A DNA stretch of 64,000 nucleotides from the NCBI GenBank assembly GCA_937936785.1, contig CALDDQ010000006.1, positions 1 through 64,000 on the forward strand. Reading direction: 5' to 3'. Both the position numbers and the translations under genes were made by a program. This DNA is from an uncultured Endomicrobiia bacterium (GTDB taxonomy: Bacteria; Elusimicrobiota; Endomicrobiia; DTEH01). The notes below the pieces were generated by a model. It did not search any database. It was not told where the DNA came from and saw only the letters and a program-made list of their open reading frames with translations. Below are positions 25,722 to 34,973 of the stretch, in pieces; the first letter of the stretch is position 1; each line of letters opens with the position of its first letter.

Positions 25722-28700
25722 TTATTTGGCAACAATTATTGTCCCTGTAAAAACAGAATCTCCAATTTTTATTTTGTACAAATAAATTCCTTTTGGCACT
25801 ATCTCGCCAGAATCATATTTTCCATCCCAAACAAGTTCATAATTTTCATACTTCATTTTTGATACATATCTTAAACTAATATCATAAATTTCGCCTTCAG
25901 GTTGAGAAACAGAAATATTGTTTAGCACAAAATGTATGACATTGTCCACTGGTGCAGAAGGAGTAAAAATTTTTTTTGGATATATATTAACTATTTCATT
26001 TTTATTAGCAAACGATACTGCCCTAATAACAAAATTTCCTATGTTTTTCGTTTTCGTTGTCAACTTTGATGTTGTAGCATTATACCCACTGTTTATAAAA
26101 ATATATTCTATACCATTGTGCCAAAAAAGTTTTGGTGTAAGAGTTTCGTTTTTAACCGATTTTGAAATTGTGGCAAAGTTATTTTTTGAAATACCAATCT
26201 CTAACTCTAAAGGTGCATCTAATTTTATATCCACAGGTTGAGAATTTTTGGTAATAAACAAATTATATTTGTTTATCATATTCATCCTTTCAATTTCTGA
26301 CAAACTTATAGTTTCTGAAGATATGTCTAAAACTAACCCATAATTTTCCATTTGAGATTCAACTTTTGATGGTATCACAACTTTTACTTCTATCTCAGGT
26401 CTGTACAAAACTCTACTTCCTCTGTTATAACTTGAAACAATATCCGATGATTCACTTTCTACACCAGTTAAAGTTACTACTTTAACTAAATAGTAGAATG
26501 TTCCACCTTGAATTTTATCTAAAAATATTGTTACTGTTGAAGGTAAAAAATCATACCTCGGTTGCCAATCGGATGTTAACAAAGAAACATCTGTGTTCCT
26601 ATAAATGTTATATCCTAAAATATCATCAGCTTCTGTGCCATCATCATATTGTGTAACTTTTTGCCATGCAATTACAAAATTGTTCTGTAAATTATAGCCA
26701 TAGGTTAACTTTTGAATTTTTTTAGGTATGTTAATTTTGTTAATAAAAAAATTATAAGAAACAGTATCACTCCTAACACCAAAATTGTCTATTGCAACTA
26801 TATTCAAATAATAAGTCGTGTTCTGAAACAAATTTTTTTCTACCATAAAATTTGTCCCAGCAACAAAAGTTGTCGTTTTGAACAAAAAATTTTCCATAGT
26901 AGAAATGTTTAATTCGTAATTTATCACATAACTGTTTTCTTCTAAATGGTTTGAATTTGTCCACGAAATGGTTGGTTTTTTTGTAAAAACACTTTTTGTT
27001 GGAGATGTTACAACAAACGTTGATGGTTTAAATGATGGAACATAGAAACTTCCTGTACTATTAGAAGTAGTAAAACTTGAAGATTTATCATAAACAATAA
27101 TTTTCCAATAATATGTTGTCTCCATTGACAAAATGTTACCTAAAGACAACTTGTGTGTTGTTGCAGTAGATATATTAATTAATACTGAAGTAGTTTTGTG
27201 TGATTCAAAATTTGTATTATCACAATATTGTAATTTATAGTGTGAGATACCATCATCAATATCTATAACTTTTCCCCACTTAAATTCTGGGGTTCGTGTG
27301 TTAACAGTTATTGTACCTGTAGGATATAATAAGTCAAAACTTTCTGGTGGATCATTTATACTATCAACAAAAAAATAAAATGTTGTAGAACTTTTTATTT
27401 TACTATTGTCAGTTGAAACAGCAACCACCCACCAAAAATATGTTGTGTTTTCTTGTAAACCGTAAAATGTGTATGATGTTGTTGCTTTAAATAATGACGA
27501 TTCTATATTCTGTCTATAAACATCGGAAAATATTTGTGCAGAAGATATTTGAACAGAATTAGATGTGTAGTATAAACTATAATTAACCTGTTTCCACCAT
27601 TCGGCCCTATTTGCTGCTGACCAAATAAATGTTGACGGTTGAACTATACTGTTAAACCCTAACTCAGAACCGGGAAAAACTAAATTAAAATCGTTCAAAC
27701 CATCATCTATGGTATCACATACAAAATAATAACTTGTGTTACTTATTTTATGTAACCCAGTTGTATCATAAGCCTCAACCCACCAATTGTATATCACATT
27801 TTCAGTTAACGGAAATTGCATTGTGTAATTAACATTATTGCTTCCAACAATTATTATATATGTGCTACTACTAACGACATATGATGATATTGTTGAAATG
27901 CAAAGTTTATAATAAACAACATAATCTTTAGGATCAGGATCTGAAGTTGGAGACCAAGAAAAAATTGGTTGTAAAGTTGACAAAAAACCTGAAGTTATGT
28001 TTATATCAAAACTTAACGGTTTTTCTTCAACATAATTTGTCCAAAAAGTTGTTATGTTTGAGGTTGTTAAATCAACTGTAAATGTAGGAGTATCTTTTGC
28101 AACTACACGCCAAAAAATTTGTTTGTTTTCTTCAAAAGTCCATGGAGAACTTATCTGCACAGTAGTGCCTTTCTGAGAAGGGCTTATAAAATATCCAGAA
28201 CTTAAAAATATTGAAAAATTAGAATATGAAGAGTATTGTATCGTATAATATATATCATCGCCATCGGGATCACCATTGTTTTGCCATTTAAACACAGGAG
28301 TTAAAGTTTGAATTACAACATTATCAACAGGTTCAACTAACAAAAATTCTGAAGGAGAAAAATTGTCCACACTAAAAACAAATGTAGAATACGGTGTCTG
28401 ATAATTACCTACCTTGTCATATGCAATAACTGTCCACCAATAAGTTGTTTTTGACTGCAAACCACTACCAAAAAAATAATAGTTTGTTGATACCCAAACT
28501 TCAGTTACAAAAGAAAAGTTTGAATAACTACTAATCCGAACCACATAACTTGATACATATGGTTCATAATTATCATTATCAGTTGCAACTTCCCAGTAAA
28601 ATGTTGGTTTAAATAATTTTATACTACTGTATAATTCAGAAGTTGTACTTGTCCCGGGATAAACTAAACTAAATTTGTTCGGAACATTATTTGATACCAC

Positions 28701-31463
28701 AAAAGATGCAGTAGAATTTAAAAAACCATATGGTAACGCTGTAAACGGATTTGAAGTTGAAGTTTCTATATTCCACTCGCGTTCTCCCCAAGATAATACC
28801 TGCCAAAAAAATGTGTTTCCGGGAGCCAATTCTTTTAACAAAGTTATGTTATAAAACGTTGTTTCTCCTGAAAGTGTTGTTATTGTTGTAATAGTTGCGT
28901 TAAACCAACCTTCTGATGTAGAAGGAATGTATGTTGACACAAATAAATACAAATATTTTGTCCTATCAAGAGGGTCCGGATCTACAACTTGTGTCCAACT
29001 AAAATTTATTTCTGCAGATAACGATGTTGGATTATAAACATTAACAGGGGCAACTGCATCATAATTATTTGGTGCATCAGAAGTAAAATCTATTATAAAC
29101 ATCATTGGGGAAACGGACGTATTAGGAGAAAAAGTTGCCGTACTGTTCCAAATCCAGAACGGATTTGTCACAGGATGATATGCTTTATCTATTGCACGAA
29201 CGCGCCAATAATATGTTAGATTTTCTATCAGGTAAAGATCTGTATCTGGAGCAGTTCCAGCAGCAGGATTGGAATTTATCACTGTAGAGGAAAAATATAC
29301 TTCGTTCTGAAATGTATCATTATCTTCAACATATCGCCAACCGCCTTCAAAAATTCCTAATTGAGGATCTTTCGCTAAAGATGTTCCTATAAAAATTGTG
29401 TATCCAATAACAACATCTTGAGGGTCGGGATCTGTTGTTAAATCCCAGTTTAAATATATCGGCAAATTTTTTACTATATAAAAAGTTGTATTTTGTCCTA
29501 AATCATAATATTTAACAATTCCTGGTCCTGATGCTGGATATACATTAAATTCATATGGAGATTCATCTTTTTGGTTAATATAAAAATACGTTGCCTGTGT
29601 TGGTAAAGATTCTAATCTTTGATACCCAAACGGTGCGCCTGAATCGTATGCTATAACATACCAATAAATTTTTTTATTATCATATGGCAATAAAATCGTA
29701 GATGCTGGTGTAGAAACTTGTGTCATTAAAAAATATGAAGTTGCTGGGTTTGTTACAGAAACTGTAGTAATTATAACATTAAAATCTGATACTGTGGATA
29801 AAATTATTTCGTACTTGGAAATGAAATCACCGGGATCTTTATCAAAAGCATTTTTCCAGTCAAATTCTATACTAAAATTTTTTGTATGCCAATAAGTTGT
29901 CGGTTTTAATAATGGATTTGATGTAAATTCTGGTGCAAAAGAATTCTGCGAGTTTATAATAAACCTAAATATTGTAGAAGAAAAAACTACGTTTGACAAA
30001 CTTTCTGAATCATAAACTGTCAAATTCCACCAATATGTCGTATCTTCAATTAAATTATGAATAGTATAAGAAGTAAACTCTATAATTCCAGAAATTGTTA
30101 AAGTGGATTCACCTAAACTTGTTCCGATTACAAAAGTTGAAATTTTTAATGTATAAGAAGAAATATAATCGCCATAAACACTGTCAGAACTACCCCCAAC
30201 AGTCCATCCTGCATTCCAACCAACTTCGCCCCAGTCAAGAACTATTGTAGTTGATGAAATTATTAAACTATTAACAAAATTACGAAGTGGATCTTTTGCG
30301 TAATGTTTTGAAATGTTTGTGCTGGGATAGTATGATGGAATATTATTTTTTGGTAATGCATATGGCGAGCTTGAACCTACAACTGTTGACCAATTATTTT
30401 TTTCATCGGCAACTTTTATTGCAAAAAAATATGTAGTATTGTTTGTTAAAGGAAATAAAACTGTCGTAGTTGTAACATTAGGAACAAGATCAACTCCTGT
30501 AATAAAAAAAATTGTTGTTGCACTGTTCCACAAATTTTCTGTATTAATCTGTGTGCTACTATATCTAACTTCATAACTGCCAGAATAGATAGATGAATTA
30601 TACGGTTCTAAAGTATCATCTTCAACAGGAATTGTCCAAGTTAGTTGAATATGTTTATACCCTGATTTTACTAAAATATTAGTTACACTTTTTGGTGCTG
30701 AAATGTCAACTTGTGCCCAGGTTGTTGCACCATTAGAAATTTCAGAAATGTTTCCAACATCATCTTTTGTCCATAATCTAAAATAATATGTAACACCTGA
30801 CAATAAACCACTTATTACATATTGCACTGTAGTTGCAGAATTTATACCAGAAGTGCTTATCACTACTTTAGGTGTATCGTAATTCCAAAAATGATTTGCA
30901 TCAGTACTATAATCTATTATCCACTGAGACCCAACATCTAACGGGTTATATTTACCATCATCTCCAACTCCACTCCAAAACAAACTTATTTTTCCTTCAG
31001 AATCTCCTTGTGTAGCATCAACAAAATTTGCCGATGACGGTGGGTATGCTGTTATCCAACCGGTTGCAACGTTTGATATTGAAGAAAAAATTTGTTCTGT
31101 CCCAGAAGATGACCATAAAACGAAATAGTATTTAACATCTTTATAAAATCCAGTTAAATGTTGTATTGTATACTCCTGTTGTTCATTAACTGTAACCGGT
31201 CCTGTAGAAAATATTACCTGAGCAGACATCGTTGACCAAAAAACTGTTGAAAAAGTTGTATATTGCACATAATATTTACTTTCCGCAGGTAAATTACCCG
31301 GTCCGGGAAATGTCCATTTAAGTTTGATACTTCCCTCAGATAATTCTGATAATCCAGAAACTGCTATTAAATCTACCACAGAATTAGGTGTGGAAAATAT
31401 ATAATTATTTACACTTATAAATAATGTAAATATTAGAGTTAATTTTATATACCGAAAATTCAT
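25722..31463 (-). CDS. Cassette copy B: giant secreted fibronectin-III-repeat protein
   Basis: The protein has 1913 residues with a signal peptide (KLTLIFTLFISVNNYIFS). The body consists of many FN3-like units of about 100 residues, each with a W-x-x-x-x-DPD (or DD) turn and a [TV]-x-YYW-x-V-x-A-x-D strand (for example TYYWRVRAIDKAY, TYWWTVIAYDKVG). It is very rich in Ser, Thr, Tyr and Trp. The C-terminus is a FlgD-like Ig domain (YELVWDGKYDSGEIVPKGIYLYKIKIG), which in other didermal bacteria marks cell-surface or secreted proteins. It has the same layout as 34974-39185. Its start is 8 bp after the propeller gene of copy A, so the two cassettes are probably co-transcribed. Likely role: adhesin, sheath or cell-surface fibre. 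Exact function is unknown. Confidence 0.8.
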   Translation of the reverse strand: MNFRYIKLTLIFTLFISVNNYIFSTPNSVVDLIAVSGLSELSEGSIKLKWTFPGPGNLPAESKYYVQYTTFSTVFWSTMSAQVIFSTGPVTVNEQQEYTIQHLTGFYKDVKYYFVLWSSSGTEQIFSSISNVATGWITAYPPSSANFVDATQGDSEGKISLFWSGVGDDGKYNPLDVGSQWIIDYSTDANHFWNYDTPKVVISTSGINSATTVQYVISGLLSGVTYYFRLWTKDDVGNISEISNGATTWAQVDISAPKSVTNILVKSGYKHIQLTWTIPVEDDTLEPYNSSIYSGSYEVRYSSTQINTENLWNSATTIFFITGVDLVPNVTTTTVLFPLTNNTTYFFAIKVADEKNNWSTVVGSSSPYALPKNNIPSYYPSTNISKHYAKDPLRNFVNSLIISSTTIVLDWGEVGWNAGWTVGGSSDSVYGDYISSYTLKISTFVIGTSLGESTLTISGIIEFTSYTIHNLIEDTTYWWNLTVYDSESLSNVVFSSTIFRFIINSQNSFAPEFTSNPLLKPTTYWHTKNFSIEFDWKNAFDKDPGDFISKYEIILSTVSDFNVIITTVSVTNPATSYFLMTQVSTPASTILLPYDNKKIYWYVIAYDSGAPFGYQRLESLPTQATYFYINQKDESPYEFNVYPASGPGIVKYYDLGQNTTFYIVKNLPIYLNWDLTTDPDPQDVVIGYTIFIGTSLAKDPQLGIFEGGWRYVEDNDTFQNEVYFSSTVINSNPAAGTAPDTDLYLIENLTYYWRVRAIDKAYHPVTNPFWIWNSTATFSPNTSVSPMMFIIDFTSDAPNNYDAVAPVNVYNPTSLSAEINFSWTQVVDPDPLDRTKYLYLFVSTYIPSTSEGWFNATITTITTLSGETTFYNITLLKELAPGNTFFWQVLSWGEREWNIETSTSNPFTALPYGFLNSTASFVVSNNVPNKFSLVYPGTSTTSELYSSIKLFKPTFYWEVATDNDNYEPYVSSYVVRISSYSNFSFVTEVWVSTNYYFFGSGLQSKTTYWWTVIAYDKVGNYQTPYSTFVFSVDNFSPSEFLLVEPVDNVVIQTLTPVFKWQNNGDPDGDDIYYTIQYSSYSNFSIFLSSGYFISPSQKGTTVQISSPWTFEENKQIFWRVVAKDTPTFTVDLTTSNITTFWTNYVEEKPLSFDINITSGFLSTLQPIFSWSPTSDPDPKDYVVYYKLCISTISSYVVSSSTYIIIVGSNNVNYTMQFPLTENVIYNWWVEAYDTTGLHKISNTSYYFVCDTIDDGLNDFNLVFPGSELGFNSIVQPSTFIWSAANRAEWWKQVNYSLYYTSNSVQISSAQIFSDVYRQNIESSLFKATTSYTFYGLQENTTYFWWVVAVSTDNSKIKSSTTFYFFVDSINDPPESFDLLYPTGTITVNTRTPEFKWGKVIDIDDGISHYKLQYCDNTNFESHKTTSVLINISTATTHKLSLGNILSMETTYYWKIIVYDKSSSFTTSNSTGSFYVPSFKPSTFVVTSPTKSVFTKKPTISWTNSNHLEENSYVINYELNISTMENFLFKTTTFVAGTNFMVEKNLFQNTTYYLNIVAIDNFGVRSDTVSYNFFINKINIPKKIQKLTYGYNLQNNFVIAWQKVTQYDDGTEADDILGYNIYRNTDVSLLTSDWQPRYDFLPSTVTIFLDKIQGGTFYYLVKVVTLTGVESESSDIVSSYNRGSRVLYRPEIEVKVVIPSKVESQMENYGLVLDISSETISLSEIERMNMINKYNLFITKNSQPVDIKLDAPLELEIGISKNNFATISKSVKNETLTPKLFWHNGIEYIFINSGYNATTSKLTTKTKNIGNFVIRAVSFANKNEIVNIYPKKIFTPSAPVDNVIHFVLNNISVSQPEGEIYDISLRYVSKMKYENYELVWDGKYDSGEIVPKGIYLYKIKIGDSVFTGTIIVAK

Positions 31464-31471
31464 TTTTTAGT

Positions 31472-32638
31472 TTATAACAATATTTTGTTAGAAATTTTAT
31501 ATATCTTTTTATCACGATCGTTTAATAAATAAAACCAGATATCATTCATCGCTAATGAAACAAAATGTTTGTCTTCACCAAAATATTGGCTTAACCTTAT
31601 AATTGATACTGTTTTTAAATCAGGATAAGAAAGCTTGTATACCAAATTTTTATTGTCTAAGAAATAAATGTGATTGTTATAAAAAAAAGTGTCTATTGGA
31701 AAAAATTCTTTTAATGTAAAAGATGCATTTAATACCGTATCAAAATTTTCTTGAATTTTAAAACTATAAAGTTTTTTTTCATTATCTAATATAAAAAGTG
31801 TGTTATTGTAAACATTCATTGCCAATATTGCAACATCTTTTAGTGGTAAAATTTCTTTTACTGGACTATCAAAATCAGGATATTTATAAACATATATTTT
31901 ATCAACAAAATTAGAACTTGTAAAAATATAATTCTCTTTATCATAGACATATGATGTAATAGTCCCAAACTTGTGTTCAGGGACATACATCTGTAAAATT
32001 TCATCCGTACTAACATCATGCTTAAAAATATTTTTTATACTCCAGTCGCTTACCATATATGTGTTATCTAAAAATGTTATATCAGAAGGTGTAACATAAG
32101 GCAAACTTATCTCAAAAAACATTTTTGACTCAACCTTTTTGGCTAAACTAATATTGTAAATATTAGTTATAAAAACTACTAATATTGTAGCAAAAAGAAT
32201 TGTTGTAATTATTTTTATCCCTAAAAAAAATTTTTTGTTTCTTTTTTCTAAACCTGCTAATTCAACCTCTTGTTGCCACAAATTTGGTTTAGAAAGTGAA
32301 AACCACATTATGTTGGAAAAAATTGTTTCTATTTCTTTTTCTGTAGCAGGTATTTTAATCGTGTTTAATCCTAAATCTAAAATTTTTTCTAATTTTACAG
32401 GATCGTTTAATTCTCCTATTATACTTAATGGAATGAAAGGATATTTATTAACAATTTTTTTTATTATCTTTATTGGAACATTTTCTTCAAAAAGTATTGT
32501 TTGTGGCTGAAAATCTAATACAATCTTTTCAACATCTTTTACAGGAAGAGTTATTACTTTTGTTTGATATTTATTAAATAATCCTTGTAATATGGTAAAT
32601 TCTGTTTTTGTAGAATTTATAAAAAGTATTTTTTCCAT
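31472..32638 (-). CDS. Cassette copy A: receiver-like, transmembrane and beta-propeller protein
   Basis: The protein has 388 residues. Residues 1-110 have a receiver-like alpha/beta pattern (KILFINSTKTEFTILQGLFN, PFIPLSIIGELND, TIKIPATEKEIETIF). The acidic pair is INS and the phospho-Asp position reads TILFEEN, so phosphorylation is doubtful. One membrane helix lies at about 140-165 (IITTILFATILVVFITNIYN). The periplasmic part is propeller-like (DITFLDNTYMVSDWSIKNIF, LDNEKKLYSFKIQ, FLDNKNLVYKLSYPD). It corresponds to 21652-22824, whose N-terminal domain is TPR. I infer signal transmission across the inner membrane. Confidence 0.65.
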   Translation of the reverse strand: MEKILFINSTKTEFTILQGLFNKYQTKVITLPVKDVEKIVLDFQPQTILFEENVPIKIIKKIVNKYPFIPLSIIGELNDPVKLEKILDLGLNTIKIPATEKEIETIFSNIMWFSLSKPNLWQQEVELAGLEKRNKKFFLGIKIITTILFATILVVFITNIYNISLAKKVESKMFFEISLPYVTPSDITFLDNTYMVSDWSIKNIFKHDVSTDEILQMYVPEHKFGTITSYVYDKENYIFTSSNFVDKIYVYKYPDFDSPVKEILPLKDVAILAMNVYNNTLFILDNEKKLYSFKIQENFDTVLNASFTLKEFFPIDTFFYNNHIYFLDNKNLVYKLSYPDLKTVSIIRLSQYFGEDKHFVSLAMNDIWFYLLNDRDKKIYKISNKILL

Positions 32639-32644
32639 TAAAAG

Positions 32645-33601
32645 TTAAATCTCAAACTCTAAAATTGATTTTGCGATATCGTCTAAAACAGATAACATCC
32701 TCTGCACTGTAGCAAGAATTAGTTCATGATGAAATTTTACTGACCTTTTTGAATTGGAAAATTTTTCACAAAAGTTTGTTGCTCCTATTATTATCCCAGA
32801 TAAACTTCTAATTTCATTTATATAACTATTCACCATCTGAACAATAACATTTTTTAATTCTTTTTTATCTGAAACATTTTGTTGTTTAAGTTTTTCTATT
32901 GTTTCAGTTAACTTTTGTTTTTCTAAAACAATATTTTGTTTCTCTGACCTTACATTCTCTAAAATTTTTTTTGTTTCTTCAAGTTCAGATACTACTGTAT
33001 CAACCTTAGATTTTGCAAAATCTATCTCTGTTTTGGCTGTGTTAACTATATTTTCTAAATCTTTCTCTAACTTGTTTGTTTCACTAATTAATTCTTTCTG
33101 AACTTCTAACAAATCGTTAAACTGGCGATTATAATATACCAACAACTCTTGTTTTTCTCGTTCATAATATTTTTTTGCACGTTCAATTTCTTGTTCTATA
33201 ACTTTTTTGTCATTTTCTAACCCTTGAATTTGTTGTTGCCAAATCAATTTTTCTTTTTCTTTAACAAGTTCTAACTCTTTTAATTTTAACTCTTCCTGTT
33301 TCTGACGTAACTTTTCAGACTCGCCTTGTTCTAACTTAGCAATTTGGTCCTGTAAATCAGTAATAATTTGTTGTTGTTGGGCAATTTTTAGTTCTATTTG
33401 TTTTTTTTCTTCTTCTTTTGTTTGCAAAATTTTTTGGTGTAAATTTTTTTCTTCTTCAATTTTACGCCGCCAATATGAAGATACTGACGGGGTAATTAAA
33501 TTTTTTACAATGTCGTCACTGTCACCATATTGTAACTCAAGTTCTGAGAGATCTTTTTCTATTTCATCCCATGTATAAAAATCTTTGTTATCTTTGTTCA
33601 T
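32645..33601 (-). CDS. Cassette copy A: long coiled-coil protein
   Basis: The protein has 318 residues. Residues 60-250 are a nearly continuous coiled coil rich in K, E and Q (for example KIAQQQQIITDLQDQIAKL). The last 60 residues (SLSGIIIGATNFCEKFSNSK, then HHELILATVQRMLSVLDDIA) resemble the four-helix bundle preceding the ATPase in the kinase-like protein of copy B, but the protein ends there without an ATPase. There is no signal peptide, so it is probably cytoplasmic. It is separated from the propeller gene by 6 bp. I read it as the truncated or ancestral counterpart of 22833-23972. Confidence 0.65.
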   Translation of the reverse strand: MNKDNKDFYTWDEIEKDLSELELQYGDSDDIVKNLITPSVSSYWRRKIEEEKNLHQKILQTKEEEKKQIELKIAQQQQIITDLQDQIAKLEQGESEKLRQKQEELKLKELELVKEKEKLIWQQQIQGLENDKKVIEQEIERAKKYYEREKQELLVYYNRQFNDLLEVQKELISETNKLEKDLENIVNTAKTEIDFAKSKVDTVVSELEETKKILENVRSEKQNIVLEKQKLTETIEKLKQQNVSDKKELKNVIVQMVNSYINEIRSLSGIIIGATNFCEKFSNSKRSVKFHHELILATVQRMLSVLDDIAKSILEFEI

Positions 33602-33623
33602 TAGTTATTTGTTCTACAAAAAA

Positions 33624-34961
33624 TTATGGTTCTGGAATAATTATTGTTTCTCCTACAACAGGCACACCTTTGATTATCTTATCTTTGTTTGCATTATAAA
33701 TTTTAGTCCAATAATCTTTATTATTATAATATTTTTCCGCTATAGAAATCAAGGTTTCACCAGAAGTAACTGTATGTGCTAAAGGAAATTTTGGTTTTAC
33801 AAAAATTGTTTCTGGTTTCAAAAATTTTTCTATTTTTTGTTTTTGAATTACAGGTTGGACAGGTTGGGATATTACTACCGTACTGATTAAAACTTTCTGT
33901 TCTTGTTTTATTTGTTCTATTTTTTGTTTTAGTTCTATAATTTGTTGTTCTTGAGAAACTACAGTTTGTTTTAACTTATTTTTTTCAGTATCAATTTTTA
34001 TTTGCTGGTCTTCGTATAAACCAAAAGTTTTTTGTTCCTTAAAGTGTTTTTTACCAAGACTACATTTTAATGTTACAAAGTGGTTGCCAAAATAATCCTT
34101 TATGTTCGTTACAGGATAAGACCATAAATATTGTATTTCTAAACCAAATTTAGACAGTATCAACGACGGTGATAAAAAAAAGTTAGTAAAATCTGTTCCT
34201 TTGTCTACACCCAGAATTATCAGTGTACTAAATTGTTTCATATCAAAAACTGTTTGTTGAATACCAAATCTATAAATGTTGTAATTATAATTTTTTGTAC
34301 TAATTTCATATGCTTTGTTAACTAATTCCAAATTTATTTTTGTATCTAAATAATTATATCCTAAACCAAAAATTATTTCTTGTGGTATTGTATACTTTAT
34401 AACATTTCCTGACACTTGTTTTAAAATATTTCTATAACTTAATGCAGTAAAAAAATTTTTTGCAATTTTGTATCTAAATCCTAAGTCTAAATTTATACTC
34501 GGTTCTGTATTATTAGCTACAAAATCATTTAAATAATAATCATCTAAAATGTATTTATAAATATAACTTTTAAAATTTATCCCTGTATGTAATTTTTCGT
34601 TTAACAATTTTGTGTTAAAATTTAACATCAGCAATTCTTCAGAATATATCTGAGAAACAAAAATTCCTCTATATCCAAACCCCAGGTTTAGGTTATTTAA
34701 AGAATAACTAAACACCATATCTGTGTTATCAATTTGATTTTCTGTTATTGCGGAAAAAATGTTCCCATAACGACAAACAAAATTTATTTTTGAAAATACC
34801 GGTTCACCAGCAGGATTAATAAAAATAACAAAACCATCTTCAAAATATCCACTAAACACAGGTACCAAAGGAAATTGTTCAACTGAAAATAAATTATTAT
34901 AAAAACTAAACAAAAAAATATTTAACACAATTGTTACACCAAATATTTTTCTAAATTTCAT
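33624..34961 (-). CDS. Cassette copy A: outer-membrane barrel, coiled coil and LysM protein
   Basis: I chose ATG 34961, and a TTG start at 34973 would touch the preceding stop. The protein has about 445 residues with a signal peptide (GVTIVLNIFLFSFYNNLFS). A strand-rich barrel region (FVIFINPAGEPVFSKINFVC, YSLNNLNLGFGYRG, FFTALSYRNIL) extends to about 315. A coiled coil (VVSQEQQIIELKQKIEQIKQ), a short Pro/Lys linker and a C-terminal LysM (HTVTSGETLISIAEKYYNNK) follow. The LysM end (IYNANKDKIIKG) is almost the same as that of copy B (IYDANKDKIIRG). It is probably a cell-wall-tethered outer-membrane protein partnering the adjacent FN3 giant. Confidence 0.75.
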   Translation of the reverse strand: MKFRKIFGVTIVLNIFLFSFYNNLFSVEQFPLVPVFSGYFEDGFVIFINPAGEPVFSKINFVCRYGNIFSAITENQIDNTDMVFSYSLNNLNLGFGYRGIFVSQIYSEELLMLNFNTKLLNEKLHTGINFKSYIYKYILDDYYLNDFVANNTEPSINLDLGFRYKIAKNFFTALSYRNILKQVSGNVIKYTIPQEIIFGLGYNYLDTKINLELVNKAYEISTKNYNYNIYRFGIQQTVFDMKQFSTLIILGVDKGTDFTNFFLSPSLILSKFGLEIQYLWSYPVTNIKDYFGNHFVTLKCSLGKKHFKEQKTFGLYEDQQIKIDTEKNKLKQTVVSQEQQIIELKQKIEQIKQEQKVLISTVVISQPVQPVIQKQKIEKFLKPETIFVKPKFPLAHTVTSGETLISIAEKYYNNKDYWTKIYNANKDKIIKGVPVVGETIIIPEP

Positions 34962-34973
34962 ATTTTTTTTCAA

